Source: DATFVJ01 sp963820395
GTDB taxonomy: Bacteria; Actinomycetota; Actinomycetes; Streptosporangiales; Streptosporangiaceae
NCBI GenBank assembly: GCA_963820395.1
Contig: CAWGAE010000021.1
Location: forward strand, 1-64,000
Length of the DNA stretch: 64,000 bases
Direction: 5' to 3'
Numbering within the stretch: position 1 is the stretch's first letter; the number at the start of each line of letters is the position of its first letter. The notes below the pieces were generated by a model that worked only from the letters and a program-made list of their open reading frames with translations, was not told the origin of the DNA and made no database searches. A program made the position numbers and the translations under genes. This document shows, piece after piece, positions 16,682-26,407 of the stretch.

Positions 16682-17162
16682 GCGGTTCCTCCCTTCCGGT
16701 TGATCGCATCCACTCACCCGGACGACCCCGCCCCTTGGCTCCGCCCCCACTGCGATACGCAGGAACTTCTCAGCTACTACGGGCGAGTCCGCCAGCGCGC
16801 CCCGCGACGGTACTCTGCTCCTCGCGGATTCCGCCGCTTGGAGTCCTCCCTCTCGCCGCCAGTGACCTGGCGGTAGTGTCGGGGCACGCCTTCACACGTT
16901 CCATGCGAGAGCCTTGACCGGGCTCATGCTGCCTATATGCCGGGCACCACCTGGGCAGTAAACGGGTAACCCCCAGGCTCATCCCAAGGCAAAGACGCGA
17001 CCTTGGTTTTGATGCCGTTCTTCGGACCATTTCGACACGTCAACGGCAGAGAACTTCCGCTCATCGCCCATCTTCCCGGTCATCACCTGACACGGTCACG
17101 CCGCGCCTTTTCCTCAACGCTCAGCACGACAGTCTTCAGCTAACGCACCTTGAGGCGGTTTA

Positions 17163-17201
17163 GGGCCTCCCCCCGCAGGGCGGCCCTGGAGGGCCAGACA
17201 A
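17163..17201. repeat. GC-rich repeat unit 1
   Basis: GGGCCTCCCCCCGCAGGGCG... ending AGGGCCAGACAA can fold into a hairpin (GGCCTCC against GGAGGGCC). A second copy at 17376-17413 differs at few positions, and weaker similarity extends about 60 bp upstream and 50 bp downstream of each, giving a roughly 210-bp imperfect tandem unit just 5' of the group II intron. Confidence 0.5.
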
Positions 17202-17375
17202 CCTCCATCTACTCGCACAGCACCGCGGTCCGCAGGCCCGCCATCACACACCCGGCCCACCTTCCACGTTCGTGTTCACAACATCTTCCCGGACCACACC
17301 TGACGCACTCCCGGTGCGCCTTCTCCGTGCCGCTCACCACGAACCGCCGTTAACGGACGCAGCGCACGGTGGTTT

Positions 17376-17413
17376 GGAGCCCCCCCGCAGGGCGGCACCG
17401 AAGGGCCAGACAA
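17376..17413. repeat. GC-rich repeat unit 2
   Basis: Second copy of the 17163-17201 unit, sharing CCCCGCAGGGCGGC and AGGGCCAGACAA. Confidence 0.5.
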
Positions 17414-17519
17414 TTTTCATCTCTCATGCGGCGCCGTAGTCGGACGACCTGCCATCTCACATCTGCCTGCCTCCTATGTTTTCGTGCTCACAAGAACTTG
17501 CGCGATCTTTGAGCGGTTA

Positions 17520-17842
17520 TATTGAGCGGCCTGTCGGCGAAGGGGCACCCCTGGAACGAGATCGTGGTGGACGGGCACGGGAACGCTTACCTCAACAACC
17601 AGGGCTTCGACTTTCCCGGCGGCGAGTTCGCCCCCCGGAACGATTGCCCTGCTCAACCGGACGGTTCGGCCCGGCAGGTGGCCGACGGGATCGCCTTCCC
17701 CAACGGCATGGCCGTGACGCCCGACAACTTGACGCTGATCGTCGCCGAATCTTATGGCAAGAAGCTGACGGCGTTCGAGATCACAGCCGATGGCAGCCAC
17801 GTACGGCTTGTCACGCCAACCGGACCGCCGCCGGTTTTTTAG
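17520..17842 (+). pseudogene. SMP-30/gluconolactonase family fragment
   Basis: GHPWNEIVVDGHGNAYLNNQ, GFDFPGGEFAP, ARQVADGIAFPNGMAVTPDN and TLIVAESYGKKLTAFEITAD are the central blades of SMP-30/gluconolactonase/LRE proteins. The N- and C-terminal thirds are absent, and two compensating frameshifts lie in the stretch around 17635-17670 (the other frame there reads GTIALLNRTVR). The fragment ends abruptly at 17842. Confidence 0.65.
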
Positions 17843-17961
17843 CGTGACTTTCCGTTCCGATGTTCCATCGACGTTACCCCCGCCAGACCGGAGATGTACC
17901 GGACCGCCACGGACGACGGGCCCCGAGCGGGACGGCGCCGCGCCGGTCGCCGGTGCCGCTG

Positions 17962-18992
17962 TCAGCGTGCTCTCAGCCGGCATCGGGCGGGACCGGCCGC
18001 TCGCAGCGTGATCCCCTGCGTGAGTGGGACCTCGGTGTCCACGGCGACGAGTTCGTAGGCCCGCAGAACGACTGCGAGGGCGATCACCGACTCCTCCTCG
18101 CGGGCCCGGGCTTGAGCCCGCGGGTGGCGGCGAGCAGATGCAGCGCGAAGGCGAGCGCCGTCGCCGTCGTCTCGTGCCCGGCCAGCAAGAAGATCAACAC
18201 CTGGTCGCGGATCTCGGTCGCCGCGAACTGGTCGCCGTCCTGTCCGCCGGCCTGCGCCAGCAGGGCGAGGAGGTCGCCGTCGGCGAGGGCGCCACCGGCG
18301 GCGCGGCGCTGGGCGATGATCCGGTCACACTCCCGGTACAGGTCCCGCTGCGCCGTGGTCGCCCGCCGGTTGGCAGGCGTCGGCCACTGCCGAGGGACAC
18401 GAACCGGCGAGAACCCACGCCGCAGGGTGTACGCGCCGATCAACGGAAAGCTGCGCCGGACGACCTCGATCACGGCCTCGACGTCCGCCCCGAACAGGAT
18501 GCGGGCGACCGTCCGCAGGGCGAGCCCGGAGGTCTCGTCGATCGGCTCGATCACCTGGCCCGGGGCACGCCGCCACCGCTCGACCGCGGCCTCGGCCTGG
18601 TCGCACATCGTGGCGGCGTACTGGTCGACCCGGCGGCGGGTGAACAAGGGCTGGATGAGCCGTCGCTGGCGCAGGTATTCCTCATCCTGGCTGGTCACCA
18701 GCCCGTTGCCCAGCGACTCGCGGAGTTCGGCATAGAACGAATTGTCCTTGCGGAAGCGGGCGGCGTTGGTTGCCAATACCTGCTGGGCGCCCTCGGCGGA
18801 GAACACCCCGTAGAACTCCGCCCGCAGACCTGGCGGACCCGCGACGAAACGGACGACGTCACCGTGATCCCGCCGAGCCCGCAGGTAGGTGTTCATCGAG
18901 TCTCGCCGCAGCTCGAGCAGGGAGCCGATCAGCGGCAGACCGGCTGGCCCGGGGGGCGGCGGGGCACTCATGCGTCCTTGGGCAGCGTTCAT
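17962..18992 (-). pseudogene. cytochrome P450 with heme-binding region deleted
   Basis: Start at ATG 18992 or, with AAGGACG upstream, ATG 18971. The first 285 residues are a well-preserved P450 N-terminal half (PPPPGPAGLPLIGSLLELRR, RLIQPLFTRRRVDQ) up to the I-helix AGHETT (271-276). Then the frame changes near 18090 directly to the last roughly 45 residues of a P450 (LAVVLRAYELVAVDTEVPLT, GITLRAAGPARCRL), ending at 17962. The ExxR motif and the Cys heme loop (about 120 residues) are missing, so no active enzyme is possible. There is no redox partner nearby. Confidence 0.8.
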
Positions 18993-19004
18993 CCTGATAC
19001 CTCG

Positions 19005-19727
19005 TCACTCACGTGGGATCCTGCAGTGCCGGGTTGCGCGCAGGCTTCCCTTAGCCAGCTTGGGTAGCCGGCGGTCGGCACTCGCGGGCGAGGGCCGTGG
19101 CACCACGCCGGTACCGTGCAACTGGTCAAGCCGCGCATCCACCCTGCGCAGGACCGCCGCGCACGTGGGCGTGGACGCGCTGACCAGCTCGGCTAGAACC
19201 AGCCGCAGCGCCTCGTCCCAGCGAGGATCAGCAGTACCCGCCTTCCCGCGAAGTGTCCGCGTGCCGGCCAGGCCCGCCTCGCCGGACCTGCGGTAGGCCA
19301 TCGCCTGGCGCCCGGCCGTCCGTTCGCCGACCCCCAGCTCTTTGGCCTTGGCCCGGTAGCGGGCCTTCAACGGCTGGCAGGTGTCGTATTGAGGGCGCGG
19401 TTCCCGGGCAGCGGCCGCATCGGCGTACCCGGCACGGTAGCCCGTCAGCACCTCACGCACGTGACCGGCGCGTTCCCGCACAGCAGCCCGCTGGGCATCG
19501 GTCAGCCCGTTCCAGGCCGCCGCCAGCGACAGCACGTCCTCCGCCGCCGGCCGGGGATCCGCCGGCCGGGCCAGCGCCACCAGCCTGCTGAGCTTCACCG
19601 TGACGTACCCAGCCGTCCTGTCGTTGCGCACCACGACCTGAGTGGCGCTGAGCCCGGCCACCCCGGCCAGATCACCGTCGTAGACAAGCCGTGTCCCCGG
19701 GCTCAGCGTCACGGCCTGGCCGTTCAT
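19005..19727 (-). pseudogene. TnsB-like transposase, N-terminal part only
   Basis: ATG 19727 (MNGQAVTLSPGTRLVYDGD) overlaps the TnsA-like stop as ATGA. The product carries the N-terminal beta module and helix-turn-helix regions typical of Mu/TnsB-type transposases (LKARYRAKAKELGVGERTAG followed by RQAMAYRRSGEAGL). It ends after about 240 residues, before the DDE catalytic domain. Tn7-like TnsB proteins are about 700 residues, so the gene is truncated, probably by the event that brought the P450 fragment next to it. Confidence 0.65.
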
Positions 19728-20368
19728 CCGGCCGCCGCTTCCGCAAGCCGCACCGGCGTGTCCGCCGACAGCGGGCATGTCAGGTCCGCTTGCAGCCGGC
19801 CGGTCCACAACAGGTGCAGCACGACCGGCCGGACCAGCACCGGCGGATGCTGTCCCGACAGCTCGCGTTCGATCGCCCCGACCGGCGGCTGCCCCGACGC
19901 GACATCGAGCACCACCGGGATCAGGTCTGCGGCGATGAACGTCTTGCGGCGGTACCCAGCCAGGAACCGGACATTGGCAAGTAGCCGCGGATCTGCCCCC
20001 GACCACACCTCGAATCCCCAGCCCCGCTCGGCGCAGACCTCCCGGGTCCAGGCAAACTGCGCCGCAACCACGGGATCGGCCATCCGGGACGGCGCCTTGA
20101 CATCCACCACCGTGACCCCGCCGTCCGCGCCCACCAGCAGCAAGCCGGGAACATGACGCCGGATCCGGGAGCCATCGGCACCGGCCAGCAGGAACGGCTG
20201 CGCCGCCAGGCCGGCTACAGCCGGATCGAAGTCGGCCAGCATGATCCGGGCCAGCTCCAGCCGGCTCTCATAGACCACCAGCCGCCCCAGCGCCGCCGAC
20301 CAATACCACCCCGGATAGTGCTGCCTGCCCTTATATGAACGGAACTCCCGCACCGGCAACCCAGCCAC
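19724..20368 (-). CDS. TnsA-like transposon endonuclease
   Basis: A 214-residue protein from GTG 20368. It shows the TnsA-like layout: a glutamate region YESRLELARIMLADFDP (Glu34, Glu38), QPFLL, RHVPGLLLV and VVDVK (88-91). In PD-(D/E)xK nucleases of this family the RHVP position is followed by the catalytic Asp; here residue 75 is Gly (GGC, one base from GAC). TnsA normally cuts the 5' strand at transposon ends together with TnsB. With TnsB truncated next door and the Asp lost, this copy is probably inactive. Confidence 0.65.
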   Translation of the reverse strand: MAGLPVREFRSYKGRQHYPGWYWSAALGRLVVYESRLELARIMLADFDPAVAGLAAQPFLLAGADGSRIRRHVPGLLLVGADGGVTVVDVKAPSRMADPVVAAQFAWTREVCAERGWGFEVWSGADPRLLANVRFLAGYRRKTFIAADLIPVVLDVASGQPPVGAIERELSGQHPPVLVRPVVLHLLWTGRLQADLTCPLSADTPVRLAEAAAG

Positions 20369-20445
20369 GACGCCATCCGCGCCCGCCCGGCCGCGGCGGG
20401 CTGGACCCGCCCCGGCCGGCTCATCGCCCGGGGCGGGTCCGCGGG

Positions 20446-20556
20446 CGGCTGCTGTTCGGCGCCGCTGTCAATATCGCCCCCGCGGCCTTCGGCGGCATCG
20501 CCGCCCAGGTCCCCTTCGTGGACGCGCTGACCACCATCTTGAACCCCGACCGGTGA
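20446..20556 (+). pseudogene. S9 (oligopeptidase B-like) peptidase fragment
   Basis: The 36 residues GAAVNIAPAAFGGIAAQVPF and VDALTTILNPD match the segment just after the catalytic-serine motif in S9 prolyl oligopeptidases of the PtrB type. Nothing else of the gene remains; it stops at 20556. Confidence 0.55.
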
Positions 20557-20587
20557 CGCGGTGTGGCAACCTCAGGGGAGGCTGGCC

Positions 20588-20940
20588 ATGTCATCCAGCC
20601 GATCCAAGCGAAGGTTTGGCCGAGTCGGCCTGGCGCTTGCCGTCTTATGCGCAGTTCTGGTCTTGGCTGCACCGGGCAGCGCGTCCACGGTGACCCCATT
20701 GCGGTCCGCGGCGGGGAGAGCACCGCAGTGCAGTGCTTCGCCAGCACCGACGACGAGAACACCTTCCTGGGTGGCTGGGACCCGCGCTCCTCGCGGCCGA
20801 ACCTGACCGGTGTCAATCGGAAGGTGTTCGGTGGTGGTCCCGGGCGTACCTCATTACGGCTAGGAGCGGATCGGTTGCGTTTCCAAACTGACCCAGCGCG
20901 CATCAGACGTCCAGCGGGCACGGCGGGGTCGTTGGCGGTG
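20588..20940 (+). pseudogene. possible secreted protein, frameshifted
   Basis: ATG 20588, after GGGGAGG, encodes a convincing signal peptide (SSSRSKRRFGRVGLALAVLC, AVLVLAAPGSAS). The mature part is better in the next frame (STAVQCFASTDDENTFLGGW, NLTGVNRKVFGGG), implying a frameshift near 20690. I do not recognise the family. Confidence 0.3.
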
Positions 20941-20978
20941 TAAACGGGGTCCTCGGTGGGCTGCCGGGTTCCGGAGGG

Positions 20979-22382
20979 TCAGCCTGGAACAACCTCGACG
21001 TCGCCGATGCCGAGGGCCTTCACTGGGGCGTTGATCTGAGATGCGTCGCCGACCAGGATCGTCACCAGGCGGTTCTCCGGGAACGCCGCGATGACCGCGG
21101 CTGTTGCCTCGGCGGTACCCGTCTCGGCCAGGCGCGCGTACAGCTGAGCCTGGTAGTCGTCCGGCAGGTGCTGTTCCAGCTGATCCGCCAGCGTGCCGGC
21201 GACCGACGCCGCCTTCTCGTACTCGAGTGGCGCGACTCCCACCAGGTTCTGCACCGCCGTATCGCGCTCCGTCTCGGTCAGCCCTTCCGCGGCCAGCGTG
21301 CGCAGCACCGTCCACAGGTCATCCAGCGCGGGACCCGTGGACGCCGTGTCCACGGAGCCGCTGATGGCGAGCACCGACACACCCGTAGCACGGCCTGCGG
21401 CGTGCGGCGCCGGCGACTGCAGTACCCGCTGGAAGGCCCGTACCCCGTAGGTGTAGCCCTTCTCTTCGCGGAGGACCCGGTCCAGCCGGGACGTGAGCGT
21501 GCCGCCCAGGCAGTACGTGCCGAGCACCAGGGCCGGCCATGCCCGGTCGCGCCGGTCCGCGCCGGTCCGCCCGATGAGTAGCTGCGTCTGGACGGCGTCA
21601 GGCCGGTCCACGATGACCACACGGCTGGTGTCGTCGGCGGTGACCGCCGGCATGGGCACCGGGTCGGCGGCGTCGCCGGTCCATCCGCCGAGCGTGCCGG
21701 CCAGCACCGCGTCCAGGTCGACACCCGTCAGGTCGCCCACGACGACAGCGGTCGCCGTGGCGGGCCGCACGTGAGCCTGGTAGAACGCGCGCACGCCCGC
21801 CGTGTCGACCCGTGCGACGGTGTCCCCGGTGCCCGCGCGCGGCCGGGACAGCCGCGCGGACGCCGGGAACAGCTCCTGCGCCAGCTGCTTGGCCGCACGC
21901 CGGCCAGGGTTGGCCATCTCCAGCGGAATCTCGTCGAGACGGTTGCGCACCAGCCGTTCGATCTCGCCGCTGGGGAACGTGGGCGCGTGCAGCGCCTCGG
22001 CGAGCAGCCCAAGCGCCTTGGCCAAACGGGAGACGGGAACCTCCAGCGAGACGCGCGCGCCCAGGTAGTCGGCGCTTGTGTCGAGTGTCGCGCCGCAGCG
22101 CTCCATCTCGGCGGCGAACTCCTCGGCGGTGTGCTTGCTGGTGCCCTCATGCAGCGCATTCATCATGATCGCGGCGATACCGTCGAGCCCGTCGGGCTCC
22201 GCGTCGAGCGGCATGTCCAGGCAGATCTGCACGGCCACCACCTGCTGCCCGGGCCGGTGGCAGCGCAGCACGGTCAGCCCGTTGCCGAGGGCGCGGCGCT
22301 CGGGCACGGGGAACGCCCAGGGCTTCGCCTGCCCGGGCGCCGGCTGGGGATGGCGCTCCATGGTCACGGCTGCGTCGGTCAC
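20979..22382 (-). CDS. M16 family peptidase, non-catalytic-type subunit
   Basis: A 467-residue protein with two M16 domains (about 30-200 and 215-445). The zinc motif HxxEH is absent from the N-terminal domain. The C-terminal domain keeps the R...Y pair (RLDRVLREEKGYTYGVRAF) characteristic of the partner subunit of MPP/PqqFG-like peptidases. The start ATG overlaps the stop of the upstream HxxEH-containing gene as ATGA (22379-22382), so the two are translated as a pair and probably assemble as a heterodimeric clamshell protease. No defect seen. Confidence 0.85.
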   Translation of the reverse strand: MTDAAVTMERHPQPAPGQAKPWAFPVPERRALGNGLTVLRCHRPGQQVVAVQICLDMPLDAEPDGLDGIAAIMMNALHEGTSKHTAEEFAAEMERCGATLDTSADYLGARVSLEVPVSRLAKALGLLAEALHAPTFPSGEIERLVRNRLDEIPLEMANPGRRAAKQLAQELFPASARLSRPRAGTGDTVARVDTAGVRAFYQAHVRPATATAVVVGDLTGVDLDAVLAGTLGGWTGDAADPVPMPAVTADDTSRVVIVDRPDAVQTQLLIGRTGADRRDRAWPALVLGTYCLGGTLTSRLDRVLREEKGYTYGVRAFQRVLQSPAPHAAGRATGVSVLAISGSVDTASTGPALDDLWTVLRTLAAEGLTETERDTAVQNLVGVAPLEYEKAASVAGTLADQLEQHLPDDYQAQLYARLAETGTAEATAAVIAAFPENRLVTILVGDASQINAPVKALGIGDVEVVPG

Positions 22383-23767
22383 CGCCCGGCTCCGTCCCGC
22401 TTGTCGTCCTCATCGGCTGCGCTGGCCTGGTCGTCGGCCAGGCCGGCCGTGTCTTTGGAGGTCACCGGCTCGTATACCAGCACCGCGCGGTTGCCGGGGC
22501 GCAGCCGCGCCGCGGCAACCGCCCGGACCTCTTCGGCGGTGACATCGAGGATCCGGTTGACGGCGGTGTACGCGAGCTGCGGGTCACCGAACAGCACCGT
22601 ATACCGGCACAGCTCGTCGGCCCGGCCGGCCACTGTACCGAGCCGGTCCAGCCATTCGCGTTCCACCAGGGCCTGCGCCCGCTTCATCTCCCCGGCGCCC
22701 GGCGCCTCCGCGCGGAGCCGCGCCAGTTCCTCGTCCACGGCGGACTCGATCCGCGGGATCTCGGCCCCGCCGGAGGCTTTCACGTCCTGCCAGCCCAGCG
22801 AGGGGGCGCCAGCGAGCCGCACCAGCCCGACGCCGACCGTGATGGCGGTGCGGTCGCGGCGCACCAGCCGGTTGTAGAGCCGGGACGCCATGCCATCGCC
22901 GAGGACGGTGAGCGCCAGCTCGGCCGCGTCGCACTCACGCGTGCCGTCGCGCGGCATCCGGTAGGCGGCCATCAGCGCGCGCGCCGGGACCTCCTCCCGG
23001 ATCTCCACCCGGAGCTCCGCGCCGATGATATCGGGGAGCGCACCGTCGCGGGGCGGCACCTTGCCGTCGTAGGACGGGATGGAGCCGAAGTACTTCTCGG
23101 CCCATCGACGCGTCTGCTCCGGGTCGATGTCGCCGACGACCGCCAGGACCGCGTTGTTCGGCGCGTAGTTAGCACGGAAGAAAGCGCGCGCGTCATCCAG
23201 CGTCACCGCGTCCAAATCGGCCATGGAGCCAATGGGAATGTGGTGGTATGGGTGGCCCTCGGGATAGGCCAGCGCGGTCATCCGCTCGAACGCGGTGCCG
23301 TAGGGCACGTTGTCGTAACGCTGCCGGCGCTCGTTCTTGACCACGTCGCGCTGGTTCTGCAGAGACTCCTCGTCGAGCGCCGCAAGCAGCGAGCCCATGC
23401 GGTCTGCCTCCAGCCAGAGCGCCAGCTCCAGCTGGTGCGCGGGCATCGTCTCGAAATAGTTGGTGCGCTCGAAGCTCGTCGTCCCGTTGAGCGAGCCGCC
23501 AGCGCCCTGGACAAGCTCGAAGTGGCCGTTACCTTTGACCTGCGCCGAACCCTGAAACATGAGGTGCTCGAAGAGGTGAGCCAGGCCAGTGCGGCCCTGG
23601 ACCTCATACCGCGAGCCGACGTCATACCAGAGGCAGACCGCCGCGACCGGATTCAGGTGGTCCTCAGACAGCACGAGGCGCAGGCCGTTGCCCAGACGGT
23701 GCTCGGTCGCTGTCAGGCCGCCGGAACCGGCCTGCTGCGTGGCCGTGTGACCCACGGGCGTGTACAT
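22379..23767 (-). CDS. M16 family zinc metalloprotease, catalytic subunit
   Basis: ATG 23767 is preferred (GAAGGG directly upstream), giving 462 residues; a TTG at 23821 would add 18. The inverted zinc motif HLFEH (His64, Glu67, His68 by this start) lies in TGLAHLFEHLMFQGS, followed by a downstream glutamate in ELALWLEADRMG. Two M16 domains follow the standard layout. It degrades small peptides in the cytoplasm or at the membrane; no signal peptide is visible. Translationally coupled to the partner subunit. Confidence 0.85.
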   Translation of the reverse strand: MYTPVGHTATQQAGSGGLTATEHRLGNGLRLVLSEDHLNPVAAVCLWYDVGSRYEVQGRTGLAHLFEHLMFQGSAQVKGNGHFELVQGAGGSLNGTTSFERTNYFETMPAHQLELALWLEADRMGSLLAALDEESLQNQRDVVKNERRQRYDNVPYGTAFERMTALAYPEGHPYHHIPIGSMADLDAVTLDDARAFFRANYAPNNAVLAVVGDIDPEQTRRWAEKYFGSIPSYDGKVPPRDGALPDIIGAELRVEIREEVPARALMAAYRMPRDGTRECDAAELALTVLGDGMASRLYNRLVRRDRTAITVGVGLVRLAGAPSLGWQDVKASGGAEIPRIESAVDEELARLRAEAPGAGEMKRAQALVEREWLDRLGTVAGRADELCRYTVLFGDPQLAYTAVNRILDVTAEEVRAVAAARLRPGNRAVLVYEPVTSKDTAGLADDQASAADEDDKRDGAGR

Positions 23768-24046
23768 CCCTTCGATCGCGTGCAGGAGAAGTCCTGCCAC
23801 TGTATGAAAGGAAGCTGCCAAGCCTGCCGCCTGGTATCCAGGTCAGCTCGTCCACCGCCATTGCGCCAGCGCAGCCGCACTGCCCGCCAGCCGCATCTCG
23901 GCAGAATCGGGCGTCGGTCAGCAGTGCGAGCCAGGCGCGTTGCCCACATAGATCAGCCTCGTTCGGGCGGCACAGGCGGGCACGCTGGCGGCCAGCGAGC
24001 CGCCCATATCGGCGGCAGTGTGCGCGTCTTCCAGTTGGGAGGCTGA

Positions 24047-24664
24047 TCACGCAGTGTGAGTTCGTCGTGCTGGGAGGAGCGCCCAGCCTGACGGGCCTGC
24101 CGGGTACTGCGCACGACGAAGTAGTAGCCAGACCGGGTGACTTTGCACGCCGGTGACCCGGGAGACCAGCGCGCCCAGCGATTCGATGTTGGCGACGTTG
24201 AGGGTCGTATAGACGTCGATGCCGTTGGCCAGCAGGCCGCCGACGTCCTGCCAGCGTTTCGCGTGCCGCTCACCGGGCAGGTTCGCGTGGGCCAGCTCGT
24301 CCACCAGGGCCAGTTCGGGCCTGCGGTCCAGGACCGCGGTAACGTCCAGCTCCGCAAAGCTGGCGCCCCGGTAGGTGACCGTGCGGGTAGGGAGCACTTC
24401 GAGGTCGGCGAGCTGAGCAGCGGTCGCCGCCCGCCCGTGCCGCTCCCGGTAAGCCACGACCGCGTCGCCGCCCGAGCGTCGCCGGGCGCGTCCGTCCCGC
24501 AGCATCGCGTAGGTCTTCCCCACCCCGGGGGCAATCCCCAGGTAGGTGCGCAGCCTGCCCCGGCCGGCACGCGACTCCATCGCGTCATATGTAGAAGCCT
24601 GAGCGATCAGATCCGGCCGGTCCTCAAGGCCGGGCAGGGCGCCGCTGGTCATCGCTGGATCCAT
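24047..24664 (-). pseudogene. kdpD: KdpD sensor kinase, N-terminal remnant
   Basis: RGRLRTYLGIAPGVGKTYAM (Walker A), LPTRTVTYRGASFAELDV, LALVDELAHANLPGERHAKR (Walker B region) and DVYTTLNVANIESLGALV form the N-terminal KdpD nucleotide-binding domain. After VTGVQSH the similarity stops; the USP, membrane and histidine-kinase domains (about 650 residues) are missing. kdpFABC and kdpE are not in this window. Confidence 0.75.
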
Positions 24665-24834
24665 TCGGACATGCGTACAGTCAGAGCGCGGCCGGTGCGG
24701 CCCTGGCCACCCGGGGCAGCCGCCAAGGCCACCGGCGACATGAACCAGGTCGTGCCCCTGTCCGAGCAGCCCTGCCTGGCAACGGCGCCAGTCCAGACGC
24801 TATCGGCTGGAAACGACACATGCCAGCGGTCCCC

Positions 24835-25058
24835 GGCGAACCGCCGACCAGAGCCAGAGCACCCATGTCGCTAAGCCAATCCGGCACGTAGCGCTTACCG
24901 CCGACGCTGGTCAGCAACTCGCCAAGGCGGCCGAAGGCCTCGAGCGAGGGATCGAGTAGTAGCAATTTCGCCCCGAGCCCCGTCAGTTCAGCGCGGACCG
25001 CGGTGAGATCGGCGCCACGTAGGCTGGCTATTGCGACGATCAGATCATCTTCGGACCG
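24835..25058 (-). pseudogene. unidentified gene fragment fused to IS110 remnant
   Basis: An open minus-strand stretch reads DLIVAIASLRGADLTAVRAE, then AKLLLLDPSLEAFGRLGELL and YVPDWLSDMGALALVG. Composition and hydrophobic pattern look genuinely coding, possibly a thioredoxin-fold or receiver-like piece, but I cannot name it. It begins exactly where the IS110 transposase is cut. Confidence 0.35.
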
Positions 25059-26041
25059 CTCTGGCCATCCCCCTGATCACCTCGTGCCTGGCTTGGACCG
25101 TCGATCCGGTCCTTGACACCGGCGTAGTAGCGGTAGTCGGGCGCCGAGGCGCGGGCGTGTGTCTTGTCGGCCTCAAGACGCACCAGCGCAGCACCGCCGG
25201 TCCCTGCCGGGACAGGTGCCCGGGTGAGCGCCTGCCGGCCGAGGAGTACACGCTGACATCCAGCCCGGTGAACCGGACCGCCTTGCGCGCGGAGGAGAAC
25301 CGGCCCGCGCCGCCGAGCCAGCAGGTCAGCGCCAGCGCGGTGACCGGCCCCACCCCGTACAGGCGCTGCCGGAGGACTTTCGCCCCGGTCAGGTGCCGGG
25401 CGGCGTCCAGCAGCCGGCGCCGTACGGCATCGAGGTGGCCCTCCAGCGCGGCGAGCAAGTCCAGGGCCGTGGCGACCTGCAGCTGCCCGGCCGGCGACAG
25501 CTGCGTCCCGGCGATGGCCCGCAGCGCAGCCAGTCCCTCCCCGGTGCGCAGGCTTCCCTCGCCCAGCTGCTGGGCGCCCTGGTGAAACAACACCGCGTGG
25601 ATGCGCTGGACCCAGGCGGTGTGGACGGTCCGGAGATCGTGATACAGCTCGAGGAGCGCCCGGCACTCCAGGATGTGACGGTGGGATCCAGCATTCGGGC
25701 AGCCGCCCGTCGGCCAGCAGCTGCCGCATATGCCGGGAGCCGGCCCTATCGGTCTTGGCGCGTTTCTTGGGGCCGCGCGCCGCTGCGTTCTCGGCCGGCT
25801 CGCCGACATGCGCGCCGAGCCCGGCCGCCACCAGTTCCCCGGCGACATACCGCCACCCGGTGCACCCCTCCAGCGCGAAGTCCGCGTCCTGGCCGCCGGG
25901 GAAGCGCCGCGCCAGCCACGCAGCCAGGTGCGCCCGGTCTGCCGGGGCGATCTGCCCGCGCTGCACCTCCCCCGTGGCAGTGTCCAGATAGTCGAAGGTG
26001 ATCTGCTTCCGGTGAACATCCAGCCCGCCTACCATGGGCAT
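25058..26041 (-). pseudogene. IS110-family transposase, frameshifted and truncated
   Basis: ATG 26041 (MPMVGGLDVHRKQITFDYL) begins a DEDD transposase with Asp in LDVHR, Glu in FALEGCTGWRYV and the following KRAKTDR. A frameshift near 25690 moves to the frame LLELYHDLRTVHTAWVQRIH. The Transposase_20 domain follows (VLRQRLYGVGPVTALALTCW, FTGLDVSVYSS), and another shift near 25210 leads to DYRYYAGVKDRI. It ends at 25058 against an unrelated fragment. IS110 elements insert without terminal inverted repeats, so the ends cannot be seen. Confidence 0.75.
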
Positions 26042-26053
26042 CGGGACCTCCTC

Positions 26054-26407
26054 AAGCTCTCGGGGGCGCGCAAAGCGCCCGCACGCGAATGCTTACGCAC
26101 CAATCGTCACGTGTCTGAGCTGAGGAGGTCTCCTGACTCAGCGGGTAGCTTCGGCCCGCCCAGCTCAGCCGCTACGGCAGCAGCCGATGCATGTCATCTT
26201 TGCGCCGCATCAGGGGCCTTTCGACGCTACGGCCAAACCGTAACGCCTACCTGGATTCTCAATCAGGTGGATATCTGCGGAAGGCTCCTGCACCGGCCCG
26301 GACGCGCTTAGCTGATCGAGACCGGCGCGGCGCCTGGTCGGCCTGACGCCACGGCCGGGCACTACGCGTATCCCACCCGTCACCCGACTCGATAGGAGAA
26401 CCCGGAC
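26054..26407. other. gap without recognisable gene
   Basis: Contains the IS110 upstream edge and, at its right end, the ribosome site (TAGGAG) of the PPOX gene. No other supported feature. Confidence 0.4.

Larger units (their letters stand above)
13070..17075 (-). mobile_element. group II intron, split by a serine-recombinase element
   Basis: In minus orientation the order is: structured 5' RNA region (about 17055-16700), reverse transcriptase N-half (16681-16088), the inserted element (16087-13842), reverse transcriptase C-half (13841-13181), domain V (13166-13133) and a long GC hairpin fitting domain VI (13130-13094). Precise exon boundaries cannot be set by eye. The intron would be splicing-defective while the insertion is present, unless it is excised at DNA level. 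Removing 2,244 bp restores a continuous reading frame (GGPVSSPLL). Confidence 0.7.

Noticed and set aside
18024..19067. 347-codon plus-strand frame opposite the P450
   Set aside because: Complement of a clearly recognisable P450 sequence; composition typical of antisense frames in GC-rich DNA.
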